Shown here in pieces: positions 30,830 through 38,946 of a stretch of DNA of 64,000 nt. The notes under the pieces are model-generated. The model was not told where the DNA came from, made no database searches, and saw only the letters and a list, made by a program, of their open reading frames with translations. Each line of letters starts with the position of its first letter. Positions within the stretch are counted from its first letter, which is position 1. The stretch covers positions 1 to 64,000 of the forward strand of contig JAIQFQ010000005.1 in the NCBI GenBank assembly GCA_020073245.1, read 5' to 3'. The position numbers and the translations under genes were made by a program. This DNA comes from Terriglobia bacterium (GTDB taxonomy: Bacteria; Acidobacteriota; Thermoanaerobaculia; Thermoanaerobaculales; Thermoanaerobaculaceae).

Positions 30830-31753
30830 ATGAAGACGATCAAGACGCTCGCGGCCACCCTTCTTCTCGTTGGGCTGGCCATTCCGGCGCAGGCCAAACT
30901 GCGCGTCGTGACCTCCCTGCAGGACCTGGCCTCGATCGCGGAGGCGGTCGGGGGCGACCGCGTCGAAGCGTTCGCCTTGGCGCGGGGGTATCAGGATCCG
31001 CACTTCGTGGACGCGAAACCCTCGTTCATCCTCAAGCTCTCTCGCGCCGACCTCCTGGTCGTCGCCGGGCTGGAGCTCGAGATCGGCTACCTGCCGCCCT
31101 TGATCGACCAGAGCCGCAACGAGAGGATCCACCCGGGCAGCGCCGGCTACCTCGACGCCTCGACCGGCTGCGATATCCTCCAGAAGCCGACTCAGGTCGT
31201 GACTCGGGCCATGGGCGACGTCCATCCCTACGGCAACCCGCACTACTGGACCGATCCGGAGAACGGGCGCGTGATCGCACGCGCGATCGCCGCCAGGCTT
31301 ACCGAGCTCGACCCGGCGGGCAAGGCCGCGTTCGACTCTGGCCTTGCCGCATTCGAGGCCAGGCTCACGGCGGAGGAGCGCGAGTGGGACGCCAAGATGG
31401 CGCCGTTCGCAGGCGCCAGAATCGTGACGTTTCACGAGTCGTGGCCCAACTTCGCAAAGCGCTTCAAGCTGGAGATCGTCGGGACCGTGGAGCCGAAGCC
31501 AGGTATCCCTCCCTCGCCGACGCACACCCTGGAGATCATCAACCTGATCGCGAAGGAGAAGGTCGGCGTGATCCTCGTGGAGCCGTACTTCGACCGGAAG
31601 ACCCCGGACTTCATCGCGGAGAAGACCGGCTGCAAGGTGGTGACGTTCTACCCATCGGTGGGCGGCATCCCCGAGCTCAAGGACTACTTCGGGGTGTTCG
31701 GCCACAACGTGGAGGCCTTCGTCAAGGCCATGAGCGGAAAGGGAAGCCAATGA
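30830..31753 (+). CDS. Metal ABC transporter substrate-binding protein (ZnuA/cluster 9 type)
   Basis: 307 residues with a 21-residue signal peptide. Metal-binding His are placed as in the family: Y-Q-D-P-H-F-V, N-P-H-Y-W-T-D-P and T-F-H-E-S-W, with a C-terminal acidic ligand. The linker helix lies at ~150-175. The family's long His-rich loop is absent; only G-D-V-H-P-Y-G-N is seen, so zinc versus manganese cannot be settled. It captures the metal in the periplasm and hands it to the permease, whose start overlaps its stop (ATGA). Confidence 0.85.
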   Translation: MKTIKTLAATLLLVGLAIPAQAKLRVVTSLQDLASIAEAVGGDRVEAFALARGYQDPHFVDAKPSFILKLSRADLLVVAGLELEIGYLPPLIDQSRNERIHPGSAGYLDASTGCDILQKPTQVVTRAMGDVHPYGNPHYWTDPENGRVIARAIAARLTELDPAGKAAFDSGLAAFEARLTAEEREWDAKMAPFAGARIVTFHESWPNFAKRFKLEIVGTVEPKPGIPPSPTHTLEIINLIAKEKVGVILVEPYFDRKTPDFIAEKTGCKVVTFYPSVGGIPELKDYFGVFGHNVEAFVKAMSGKGSQ

Positions 31754-32583
31754 CCGCGTTCCAGATCCTCCTCCCCGCATTCGTCGCGAGCCTCATCCTG
31801 ACCGGTATCCACGCCTACCTCGGCGTGCACGTGGTGGAAAGAGGGGTCATCTTCGTCGACCTGTCGCTGGCTCAGATTGCAGCGCTCGGCCTCACCGTCG
31901 CGTACCTCGCGGGTTTCGACATCCATACGTCGGCGCCGGCGTACCTCTTCTCCCTGGGCTTCACCTTCGTCGGCGCGGCGATCTTCGCGCTGACGCGGAC
32001 CCACCGCAAGACCCGCATCCCCCAGGAGGCGATCATCGGCATCGTGTACGCGGTGTCTGCCGCCGTGGCGATCCTCCTGATGTCGAAAGCCACCCAGGAG
32101 ACGGAGCACCTGAAGGAGATGCTCGTGGGGAACATCCTCTCGGTCTCCTGGTACGAGATCGCCAAGACGGCAGTGATGTACTCCCTCGTTGGCGCATTCC
32201 ATTTCGTCTTCCGCAGGAAGTTCCTCCTGATCTCGATGGACGAGCCGGAGGCAGAGCGGCAGGGCGTGAACGTTCGATTCTGGGATTTCCTGTTCTACAT
32301 GTCGTTCGGCTTCGTGGTCACCTCTTCGGTGGCGATCGCCGGCGTGCTGCTGGTGTTCTGTTTCCTGATCGTGCCGTCGGTGTCGGCGATGCTGTTCTCC
32401 GAGCGGCTCGGCGTCCGTCTGGCGATCGGTTGGACGATCGGTGCGATCGTTTCGGGCGGAGGCGTCGCGCTGTCGTTCGCGCTCGACCTCCCGACGGGCG
32501 CCGCGATCGTAGCCACGTTCGGCGCCGCGCTGCTTCTGCTCGCGGCCTACCGCGCTCTCTTCTTTCGGACGGTCGCCGCCTGA
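31750..32583 (+). CDS. Metal ABC transporter permease (ZnuB type)
   Basis: 277 residues with about eight membrane helices. G-V-H-V-V-E-R-G-V-I-F-V-D-L-S-L-A-Q-I-A-A-L-G matches the family's first conserved loop (R-x3-F-x-D-x-A-L-A-Q). G-N-I-L-S-V-S-W-Y-E-I and D-E-P-E-A-E-R-Q-G-V-N-V are the loops that contact the ATPase. No ATPase gene follows: the next ~200 bases hold only an uppP remnant before the ZIP gene on the other strand. The cognate ATPase must lie elsewhere. Confidence 0.88.
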   Translation: MTAFQILLPAFVASLILTGIHAYLGVHVVERGVIFVDLSLAQIAALGLTVAYLAGFDIHTSAPAYLFSLGFTFVGAAIFALTRTHRKTRIPQEAIIGIVYAVSAAVAILLMSKATQETEHLKEMLVGNILSVSWYEIAKTAVMYSLVGAFHFVFRRKFLLISMDEPEAERQGVNVRFWDFLFYMSFGFVVTSSVAIAGVLLVFCFLIVPSVSAMLFSERLGVRLAIGWTIGAIVSGGGVALSFALDLPTGAAIVATFGAALLLLAAYRALFFRTVAA

Positions 32584-32628
32584 GTGACCGGGAGACTGAC
32601 CTGCGTGCATTTGTCGGCACGCGCGGGC

Positions 32629-32736
32629 TCAGCGCACGCCTTGGGCCACCGACCAGAGCACCGCGACTCCTGCTGCGATTCGATAGATGGCGAAGGGCGC
32701 GAAGCCGCGGCGCCGCTCCTTTCCAAAATTTCGGCG
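32629..32736 (-). pseudogene. C-terminal remnant of an undecaprenyl-diphosphatase gene (uppP)
   Basis: About 35 codons on the minus strand ending at a TGA (32631-32629). They read R-R-G-F-A-P-F-A-I-Y-R-I-A-A-G-V-A-V-L, the characteristic last amphipathic segment and membrane helix of UppP/BacA. Nothing upstream encodes the rest of the enzyme, since the ZIP gene occupies that DNA. This is a decayed fragment left by a rearrangement. Confidence 0.6.
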
Positions 32737-32785
32737 ATCAAGACCACGGCCGATTGATTCCCGACCAGGGTGGTTTGTCACCCGT

Positions 32786-33508
32786 TCACATCCCGGAGGC
32801 GTGAATGGCCATGTAGATGATCAAGGCCCCGAGCATCGTCAGCAGGCTCGTGACCAACTTGGGATGGCGATGCTGGGCCTCCGGCAGCAGGTCGCTTGCT
32901 CCGATGAAGAGGAAGAAGCCGCAGAACAGCGCCAGCACAAGACCGAGCTCCGCTTGGTGGAGAGAAAAGAAGAAGGTCGAAATCACACCGAGCGGAGGGG
33001 CCACAGCGTCAACCAGGAGCCAACGGAACGCCTGCTTGCGCTCCCCCGTGTTCTTGAGGACCATGCCAACGGTGTTGATGCCGTCTGAGAAGTCGTGCGC
33101 AAGCACCGCCATCGCAACCACTGCGCCCACCGCCGTGGACGCCTGGAACGCCAATCCGATCCCCATGCCGTCGAGGAAACTGTGGATGGAAAGACTGCCC
33201 GCCCCCAGCCAGGCCGGCGTGCCCTCGGAGGTGGCGTCATCCTCGAGCGCATGGGGATGCAGCAGCAGGACGCGGTTGAGCAGCATGTACGACAGGAAGC
33301 CCGCCGCGATGATCGTTGCGACCGACGAAGCGCCGTAGCGCTTCGTGCCCAGCTCCAACGCCTCGGGCAACAGATCGAAGAAGGCGACGCCAATCACCGC
33401 GCCGGCGCTGAAGCCGAGGATAAGGTGGAGCTTGTCCTGCCACTTCAAGGCGAGCAGCCCGCCCAGCAGGGTCGAGAAGACCGCGGCAACGCCTAAGATC
33501 AGGGCCAT
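32786..33508 (-). CDS. ZIP-family metal transporter
   Basis: 240 residues, about eight membrane helices. H-S-F-L-D-G-M-G-I-G-L-A-F and H-D-F-S-D-G-I-N-T-V are the two helix motifs (TM4 and TM5) whose His, Asp and Glu line the metal path. A cytoplasmic loop has H-P-H-A-L-E-D-D. It carries zinc or another divalent metal into the cytoplasm. It is transcribed away from the TonB receptor region and, with the ABC genes before it, makes this stretch a metal-uptake locus. Confidence 0.88.
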   Translation of the reverse strand: MALILGVAAVFSTLLGGLLALKWQDKLHLILGFSAGAVIGVAFFDLLPEALELGTKRYGASSVATIIAAGFLSYMLLNRVLLLHPHALEDDATSEGTPAWLGAGSLSIHSFLDGMGIGLAFQASTAVGAVVAMAVLAHDFSDGINTVGMVLKNTGERKQAFRWLLVDAVAPPLGVISTFFFSLHQAELGLVLALFCGFFLFIGASDLLPEAQHRHPKLVTSLLTMLGALIIYMAIHASGM

Positions 33509-33757
33509 GACGGCTCCAATCGCGCCACGGGCGGGAACGGAAACATGATCGTCCCTCCCAGGACCGTCCGGAGTGTGCTCAGGCGGGAACCGACGGCACC
33601 GCCCCCCCGCCGACAGGCTTCGTTGCGATCATCTCTGCAAGCGCCTGGCCTGTCGCGGGTGATCTCAAACGTCGCCATGTGGCTCTAGTTTGCCAGAACC
33701 GCGCGCCTGACGCACCTCCGGGAATTCTTGACACTGTTCTCGATTTCAAGTAAATGC

Positions 33758-34147
33758 GTGAACGCGCTAAGACGCCTCCGAGCGTGCAGGCGAGGCATTG
33801 GCCTCGTGCTGACCGTCCTGACAATCCTTGGGGCGGGGACTGCGACGCTGCACAACCATCCTGGCGGGAGCGTCGCAGCGCAAACCGGCCTGCTCTCGCA
33901 CGTGCCGATCTCGGTAATCGCCGACCCAGACGCGCCTTCGGCGGCGTTCCACCTGCATTCCGGCTCGACAGAGCCGAGCGAGCCTTGCGCCGCATGTGTG
34001 CTGTCCAACGCGCGCGGCGACGTTGCTAGCGAGACTGCGCCGATACCGGCCGCGCCTTGCAGCCACGTTGCCGTGGTCCCGACGCCGGCGCCGGCGGCGC
34101 CGGCTCTCGTCTGCGCCGACTCACGTTCGCCGCCAACTGTGGCCTGA
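33758..34147 (+). CDS. Small secreted Cys/His-containing protein upstream of TonB receptor
   Basis: 129 residues if started at GTG 33758. The frame extends to a TTG at 33728, but that TTG is the first triplet of a TTGACA -35 box (with TAAATG 17 bases on), so the shorter start is preferred; GTG 33806 is also possible. A hydrophobic segment (L-V-L-T-V-L-T-I-L-G-A) is the signal. H-N-H, H-L-H-S-G and E-P-C-A-A-C-V-L suggest metal binding. The layout parallels the small protein at 29235. It precedes the TonB receptor by 85 bases. Confidence 0.5.
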   Translation: MNALRRLRACRRGIGLVLTVLTILGAGTATLHNHPGGSVAAQTGLLSHVPISVIADPDAPSAAFHLHSGSTEPSEPCAACVLSNARGDVASETAPIPAAPCSHVAVVPTPAPAAPALVCADSRSPPTVA

Positions 34148-34232
34148 CCACTCCCGGTCATTTCACGAGTTTCTCCACTTGCTCTGCCGCGTGCGGCGGC
34201 AGGGTCCCTTCGCCGTATTGGGAGACCAGGCT

Positions 34233-36671
34233 ATGTTGAACTCGACTCGCTTGTTCGGTAGGAGCTTCCTCGCTGTTGCTGTGTTCTCGGTTTGGGTCGG
34301 TGTCCTTTCGGCACGCGCCGAGACCGCAGGCGCCGTGGCGGGGCATGTGGTGGATCAGGACGGGCGCCCGGTCGCCAGCGTCACCGCCCTGCTCAAGAAC
34401 GACATTGCGGGATTCAAGGATGCGGCAGTGACCGCAAAGGACGGCAGCTTCAAGTTCTTCAACGTTCCGTTCAACCCATACGAGCTTCATGTCGAAGTCC
34501 AGGGGTTCAAGACGGTGCACCAGCACATCGAGGTGCGCTCGATCGTGGCTGTGAACGTCACGGTCAGGCTCGAGGTGGCGCCGGTCACGGCCTCGGTGAC
34601 GGTCGAGGCGGAGCCCACAGCCGTTCAGCTCGAGACCGACACCTCGATGAGCCACCTCGACATCGACAAGTCGTACATCGCCAGGGCGCCGGCCACCGTC
34701 TCGGGGCGGGCGATGGAGCAGATCATCACCGCGACGCCCGGCTTCGCAAAGGATGAAAACGGACGCTTCCACTTTCAGGGGGCGCACAGCCAGAGCGAGT
34801 ATGTGATCGACGGGCAGATCATTTCGGACCAGACAGGCATCACGTTTTCAAACTCCATCGATCCAGGGATCGCCCAGGCGATCGAGGTGATCTACGGCAA
34901 CGTCCCGGCGGAGTTCGGCGAGAAGATCGGCGCCGTCATCAACCTCACCACCAAGAGCGGCCTCGGCAGCGGCGGGGTCAGAGGCGAAGCGTTTGTCGGC
35001 GCCTCCCGCTTTTCCACCGCCGAAGGAGGTGCGTCCGTCGGGTACGGGACCGACTCGTTCGGTCTGTTCGCGTCGGTCAACGGGTCCAAGTCGGACCACT
35101 TCGTCGACCCGGTCAACTTTGACAGCCTGCACAACGAGGGCAACACGGGCCGCGGTTTCGTGCGCCTGGACTGGGCCCCGGATCCCTCGAACACGGTTCG
35201 CCTGACGATGCTTGCGGGGCGCACGAACCGCGACGTGCCGAACACCTACACGCAACTGGCTGCGGGTCAGGCGCAGCGCGTCTTCACCCGCGACGCCAAC
35301 TACAACCTCGGCTACCAGGGCGTGCTCTCGTCGAATGCCGTGTTGGACGTCTCCGGGTTCGCGCGCCTCTCCACCTTCGAACTCCAATCGTCGCCGGGCG
35401 ACACTCCGGTTCAGGCGATGTCGAATCGCTCGCTCGACAATTACGGTCTGGCGCCGTCGATCACCTGGGCCACCGGGGTGCACGAGGTCAAGCTCGGCGG
35501 CGAGATCAAGCGTTTCCCTATCGAGGAGACCTTCACCGTCGGAATCACGGACCCGACCCTCAACGACCCGACCTCGCCCGACTACAACCCCAGCCTCGCG
35601 CCGTACGACCTCACCCGTGGTGGAATCCCCTTCCTCTTCCACGCCCGGCGGACGGGCACCTACTATGCGGGCTACCTGCAGGACAACATCCGGCTGGGGA
35701 ACTTCACCGCCAACCTCGGGGTTCGCTACGACCACAACGACCTCCCGCTCAGCGAGGCACAGCTCGAGCCGAGGATCGGAGCGATCTACTACTTTCCAGA
35801 GACCAAGACTGCGCTGCGCGTGTCCTACAACCGTGTCCTGTACACCCCGGAGTACGAGAACATTCTGCTGAGCTCATCGCCCGAGGCCGCCGCGCTCGCG
35901 CCGCCGCCAATTCAGGAATCGCGCGCCCTCGGGGGCGGCGATCTGCTCGTCCATTCCGAGCGGCAGAACGCAGTTACCGTCGGTGTGCAGCAAGCGATCG
36001 GCTCGAAGGTCCGTGTCGACGTCGACTTCTGGGAGCGCCGCTCGACCTATGCCGGCGATCAGGACCAGTTGTTCAACACCGGGATCGTCTTCCCGCTCGC
36101 GTTCAGCAGCGGTCGTCTTCATGGGTGGGACCTTCGGCTGGACTTCGCGCAGACGGCAGGTTTCCGCGGTTTCCTCTCGCTTGGCCACACGCGGGCGGTT
36201 TACGTGGCGCCGCCCGTCGGTGGTCTGTTCCTCGACGCGAGCATCGTCGACTCGCTCACCGGTGGGCCGTTCCTCATCGACCACGACCAGAACCTGCAAC
36301 TTCAGAGCGGCGTGACCTACGACCTCGGCGCGACCGGGGCCTGGTTCGGAGCGAACGTGCGCTACGACTCCGGCCTCGTCTCTGGTGCCGCCCCTGATGA
36401 CCTGGTCGGGGATCCAGACAACTCATGGGCCATCCCCTACATTCGAGTCACCGACAACTCAGCCCTCAACCCCGATCGGATCAAGTCACGCACCATCTGG
36501 GATTTTTCCGTAGGCGCAGATCTCACCCGTTACCATATTCCTTTCTCGGTCCAGCTCGACTTGCTCAACGCATTCGACTGGAAAGGCGTGTACAACATCC
36601 TTTCCATCATGGGCGGCACGCACGTGATCCCGCCGCGGACTCTCGCTGTGCGCGTGAAGTACGTGTTCTAG
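34233..36671 (+). CDS. TonB-dependent receptor with carboxypeptidase-regulatory-like N-domain
   Basis: 812 residues. Signal peptide ~1-27; residues ~30-115 are a carboxypeptidase-regulatory-like beta sandwich (A-G-H-V-V-D-Q-D-G-R-P-V, G-S-F-K-F-F-N-V-P). The plug follows at ~120-240 (G-R-A-M-E-Q-I-I-T-A-T-P-G, V-I-D-G-Q-I-I). The barrel ends L-A-V-R-V-K-Y-V-F, a proper terminal strand. No clear TonB box was picked out. Ligand unknown; the neighbouring ZIP and ABC genes make a metal chelate plausible. GGGAG precedes ATG 34233. This fusion is frequent in Acidobacteriota and Bacteroidota. Confidence 0.88.
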   Translation: MLNSTRLFGRSFLAVAVFSVWVGVLSARAETAGAVAGHVVDQDGRPVASVTALLKNDIAGFKDAAVTAKDGSFKFFNVPFNPYELHVEVQGFKTVHQHIEVRSIVAVNVTVRLEVAPVTASVTVEAEPTAVQLETDTSMSHLDIDKSYIARAPATVSGRAMEQIITATPGFAKDENGRFHFQGAHSQSEYVIDGQIISDQTGITFSNSIDPGIAQAIEVIYGNVPAEFGEKIGAVINLTTKSGLGSGGVRGEAFVGASRFSTAEGGASVGYGTDSFGLFASVNGSKSDHFVDPVNFDSLHNEGNTGRGFVRLDWAPDPSNTVRLTMLAGRTNRDVPNTYTQLAAGQAQRVFTRDANYNLGYQGVLSSNAVLDVSGFARLSTFELQSSPGDTPVQAMSNRSLDNYGLAPSITWATGVHEVKLGGEIKRFPIEETFTVGITDPTLNDPTSPDYNPSLAPYDLTRGGIPFLFHARRTGTYYAGYLQDNIRLGNFTANLGVRYDHNDLPLSEAQLEPRIGAIYYFPETKTALRVSYNRVLYTPEYENILLSSSPEAAALAPPPIQESRALGGGDLLVHSERQNAVTVGVQQAIGSKVRVDVDFWERRSTYAGDQDQLFNTGIVFPLAFSSGRLHGWDLRLDFAQTAGFRGFLSLGHTRAVYVAPPVGGLFLDASIVDSLTGGPFLIDHDQNLQLQSGVTYDLGATGAWFGANVRYDSGLVSGAAPDDLVGDPDNSWAIPYIRVTDNSALNPDRIKSRTIWDFSVGADLTRYHIPFSVQLDLLNAFDWKGVYNILSIMGGTHVIPPRTLAVRVKYVF

Positions 36672-36679
36672 CGCGGAAG

Positions 36680-36712
36680 GGGATGCCGGCGAGAGCGGTG
36701 CGCCGGCATCCC
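36680..36712 (+). terminator. Strong hairpin after the TonB receptor
   Basis: GGGATGCCGGCG (36680-36691) and CGCCGGCATCCC (36701-36712) form a perfect 12-base stem with a 9-base loop, beginning 9 bases after the receptor stop. No T run follows. Confidence 0.6.
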
Positions 36713-36807
36713 TCATCCCGTTCATCCTCAGGCGCAGGTCCTACAGCCTCACCCGGCAGACACTCACTGATCGCCGCGGTTGAGAGGATTGTCGGATGGA
36801 AAAAGTG

Positions 36808-36832
36808 AAGGCGGCCCAAGGCCGCCTTTCTT
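36808..36832 (+). terminator. Rho-independent terminator-like hairpin
   Basis: AAGGCGGCC (36808-36816), three-base loop, GGCCGCCTT (36820-36828), followed by TTCTTGT. The AAAAA just upstream gives it terminator character in both directions, so it may also end the lysine-rich gene read from the other strand. The rest of 36713-36973 shows no gene. Confidence 0.6.
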
Positions 36833-36973
36833 GTCCGAGTGGAACCTCCGAGGGGTCTCCGATTGACAACTGAAGGACACTCCATCTTCGGAGGTCTGCC
36901 CTCCCTACGAGACACCGCTCACGTCAGCCTCGCGGCCAACGCGAGTGGCGCTCGAAGACCCGCGTGTGCGGGT

Positions 36974-37108
36974 CTACTTCTTCTTCTTCGCTACCTTCTT
37001 CGCAACCTTCCTCTTCGGTGCGGCCTTCTTCACGGCCTTCTTCACGACCTTCTTCTTCGCTACCTTCTTTTTCGGTGCAGCTTTCTTTACGGCCTTCTTA
37101 ACTGGCAT
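36974..37108 (-). CDS. Lysine-rich histone-H1-like small protein
   Basis: 44 residues, about half Lys, made of K-K-A-V/A-P-K-K repeats (V-K-K-A-V-K-K-A-A-P-K in two near copies). AAGGAGGAACAC is an ideal ribosome site before ATG 37108, and a promoter-like TATAAT lies ~20 bases further up, which argues for a real gene despite its length. Such Ala-Lys-Pro proteins resemble bacterial H1-like tails and should bind DNA or RNA non-specifically. An alternative is a ribosome- or polyphosphate-associated peptide. Confidence 0.7.
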   Translation of the reverse strand: MPVKKAVKKAAPKKKVAKKKVVKKAVKKAAPKRKVAKKVAKKKK

Positions 37109-37127
37109 TGTGTTCCTCCTTGCCTGG

Positions 37128-37154
37128 ATTATACACACAGAGCGCGCGTGTCAA
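37128..37154 (-). promoter_or_regulatory. Promoter of the lysine-rich protein gene
   Basis: On the minus strand TTGACA (37154-37149) is followed after 15 bases by a consensus TATAAT (37133-37128). The spacer is shorter than the usual 17. The start codon lies 19 bases after the -10, leaving room for the AAGGAGG site. Confidence 0.5.
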
Positions 37155-37625
37155 GCCCCGGGCCCGATGCCGCGGTGTCATGCGCGTCGCGCTCCATGCG
37201 TCGTTGTGGTGAACCTTCCTGGATGATCGTGTCTGTGGGAGAGAGATGCTTTGGTGCGATGGGCCTGCCACCGGTGTGAATACAGAATGGGCGCGGCGGC
37301 TATCGTCGTGCACTGGCGGTATCGAGTGGCGGTCCCCACTCCGCACTCGACGAGCGTGTCGTCGAGAAGGAGTGCGCGTGCGATGCGGGTCGCGAAGTCC
37401 AACGGCAGTAGCCGACGCCGCGAGAGCGCGAGCGGTGCTGCGGAGTCGCGCGCACATCGTCGATCGCGTGGTTTACTGCACCGTTCGTCCGTGACCTCTC
37501 GTGTACCACGTTCCTCCGTGCGTCGTGTCTGCTACCAATCTGGGTGATGTTTGCCTTTCTGTCAACTCCTACGCCTCGGTGAACATTTCCGAGTTTTCCA
37601 CGTAGAGTGAGTCAGGAGGTGTGCG
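37155..37625 (+). other. Gap without recognisable gene
   Basis: About 470 bases. Short open frames exist but none has a ribosome site, a plausible composition or a recognisable product. No strong hairpin or repeat was seen. A GGAGG at its end belongs to the PspC gene. Confidence 0.4.
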
Positions 37626-37907
37626 ATGGCTTCGGCTACCCAGAAGTGCCAGCGTTGTCTCCGGGAGGTCCCGATGGACGCACGCTTCTGCCCCGTGTGC
37701 GGCGCGCGGATCACGGGAGCGCCGCGAGAGCTCCACCGGCGTCGCGACCTCGAGAAGCTTGCCGGCGTGTGCGCCGGCCTTGCCGACTACTTCGATCTCG
37801 ACCCGACGCTCGTGCGGGTCGTGTTCGCGGTCGCCACGTTCTTCACCGGCATCCTCCCAGGTGTCATCCTTTACGTGATCCTCGCGCTCGTCATCCCTGC
37901 CACGTAG
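37626..37907 (+). CDS. Zinc-ribbon PspC-domain membrane protein
   Basis: 93 residues. The N-terminal zinc ribbon is C-Q-R-C-L-R-E-V ... F-C-P-V-C-G-A-R, followed by a PspC domain: R-D-L-E-K-L-A-G-V-C-A-G-L-A-D-Y-F-D-L-D-P-T-L-V-R, then a long membrane helix. PspC-type proteins sense envelope stress at the inner membrane. AGGAGG precedes ATG 37626. No other psp genes are near, so it probably acts alone. Confidence 0.85.
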   Translation: MASATQKCQRCLREVPMDARFCPVCGARITGAPRELHRRRDLEKLAGVCAGLADYFDLDPTLVRVVFAVATFFTGILPGVILYVILALVIPAT

Positions 37908-38039
37908 GAGGCACGCACGCGCCGGGGAGTCCCGACGACCGCATGCGATGGGTCCGCGCATGACTCGCGCCGACCACCGGCACGACGGCCGGCAGTCCAG
38001 CGGCAGGCGGCGATGTGGACCGTTTCGTGCGGAAGGGTC

Positions 38040-38054
38040 TATCGTTTCGGTATG
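38040..38054 (+). promoter_or_regulatory. -10 box giving a leaderless start
   Basis: TATCGT (38040-38045), six bases, then ATG 38052. TGGACC at 38016-38021 could serve as -35 at 18 bases. No ribosome site precedes the ATG. Confidence 0.4.
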
Positions 38055-38774
38055 AGCGCCGATCCCATCCTCGCGCCGCACCGTTCCATCCGCGTGTTCC
38101 GCCCCGAGCCGCTGCCGGAGGGGATGCTCGAGCGGATCCTCGCGGAGGCGCAGCGGGCGCCGACGGACGCGACCGCCCAGATGTACTCGTTCGTCCGCAT
38201 CGCTTCGGGGGACCTCAGGCGGCGGATCGCCGAGTTCTCCGGCGACCAGGCTCACGTCGCGGACGCGGCGGAGTTCTTCGTCGTATGCGCGGACCTGAAC
38301 CGACTCGAGGCGGTGATCGCGAGTCGGGGTCACGCCCCGGGCACCTATCCGGCGACCGGCCTCCACTTCGCGACCGTCGACGCGACACTCGCCGCGCAGC
38401 GCCTCATCGACGCAGCCGAAACGCTCGGCCTGGGCACGGTGTGCATCGGCGGGATCCTGAACGGCATCGAGGAGCTGGTCGGACTGCTCTCGCTCCCGCG
38501 TGGCGTGCTGCCGCTCTTCGGCATCTGCCTCGGCTGGCCCGGTGAGACCCCGGTCGAGCGGCCCCGCGTCGCGCTCGCCTCGGTGCTGCACACGGACCGG
38601 TATCGGGGCCAGACACTGGAGGCGATCGAGGCCGACGCCGGCGCGATGGCCGCGATCACCCGCGGCGGAGATTGGATCGGTGTGCTGGCCCGCTACTTCG
38701 CGTCGGGCGGCATCATGGAGCAGCGCGAGGGCGCACTTCGGCGGGTCCTCGAGCGCCAGGGGTTCACCTACTGA
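38052..38774 (+). CDS. Nitroreductase-family NAD(P)H:FMN oxidoreductase
   Basis: 240 residues. H-R-S-I-R-V-F near the start binds FMN phosphate; A-Q-R-A-P-T-D-A-T-A-Q-M-Y-S follows. A-A-E-T-L-G-L-G-T-V-C-I-G-G-I-L-N and G-I-C-L-G-W-P-G-E complete the NfsA/FRP-type pattern, including a substrate loop P-V-E-R-P-R. It reduces quinones, nitro compounds or flavins using NAD(P)H in the cytoplasm. Start ATG 38052 lies six bases after a -10-like TATCGT and has no ribosome site. Confidence 0.85.
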   Translation: MSADPILAPHRSIRVFRPEPLPEGMLERILAEAQRAPTDATAQMYSFVRIASGDLRRRIAEFSGDQAHVADAAEFFVVCADLNRLEAVIASRGHAPGTYPATGLHFATVDATLAAQRLIDAAETLGLGTVCIGGILNGIEELVGLLSLPRGVLPLFGICLGWPGETPVERPRVALASVLHTDRYRGQTLEAIEADAGAMAAITRGGDWIGVLARYFASGGIMEQREGALRRVLERQGFTY

Positions 38775-38926
38775 GGTGAAAGGTAAAAGGGGAAAGGTCA
38801 AACGGAATGCAGAACCCCGCGCTTACGTCCGGTGTGACGTGGCGTGTCTTCCCTTTGGCCTTTGACGTTTGACCCCTGACCTTTGACCCCTGAACTTTGA
38901 CCTTTGACGTTTGACCTTTTACTTTC
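38774..38926 (+). repeat. Inverted heptamer array (AGGTNAA / GACCTTT words)
   Basis: Left arm 38774-38801: AGGTGAA, AGGTAAA, AGGGGAA, AGGTCAA. Right arm 38864-38919: GACGTTT, GACCCCT, GACCTTT, GACCCCT, GAACTTT, GACCTTT, GACGTTT, GACCTTT, all in register. The arms are near-complementary (TTGACC versus GGTCAA) and about 60 bases apart. The array starts on the stop codon of the nitroreductase gene and ends just before the surE -10. Confidence 0.75.
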
Positions 38927-38931
38927 CCCTC

Positions 38932-38946
38932 TATACTGCGCCAGTG
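38932..38946 (+). promoter_or_regulatory. -10 box of surE, leaderless
   Basis: TATACT (38932-38937) is followed by six bases and the GTG start of surE. TTGACC units from the heptamer array (the last at 38911-38916) lie where a -35 would be expected, at a 15-base spacing. Confidence 0.45.

Noticed and set aside
29855-31780. Long minus-strand open frame opposite the porin and binding-protein genes
   Set aside because: No family, no ribosome site; antisense of clear genes.
30830-32583. Riboswitch or classical Zur box before the metal genes
   Set aside because: I looked for conserved metal or cobalamin elements and AT-rich Zur palindromes before 29235, 29663 and 34233 and found none I could support.
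33728-33757. TTG start for the small Cys/His protein
   Set aside because: The TTG is part of TTGACA, a good -35 box with a spaced -10-like hexamer; a start codon inside the promoter is unlikely.
37246-37494. 82-codon frame in the gap before the PspC gene
   Set aside because: No ribosome site, Arg-rich product, no similarity to any family I know.
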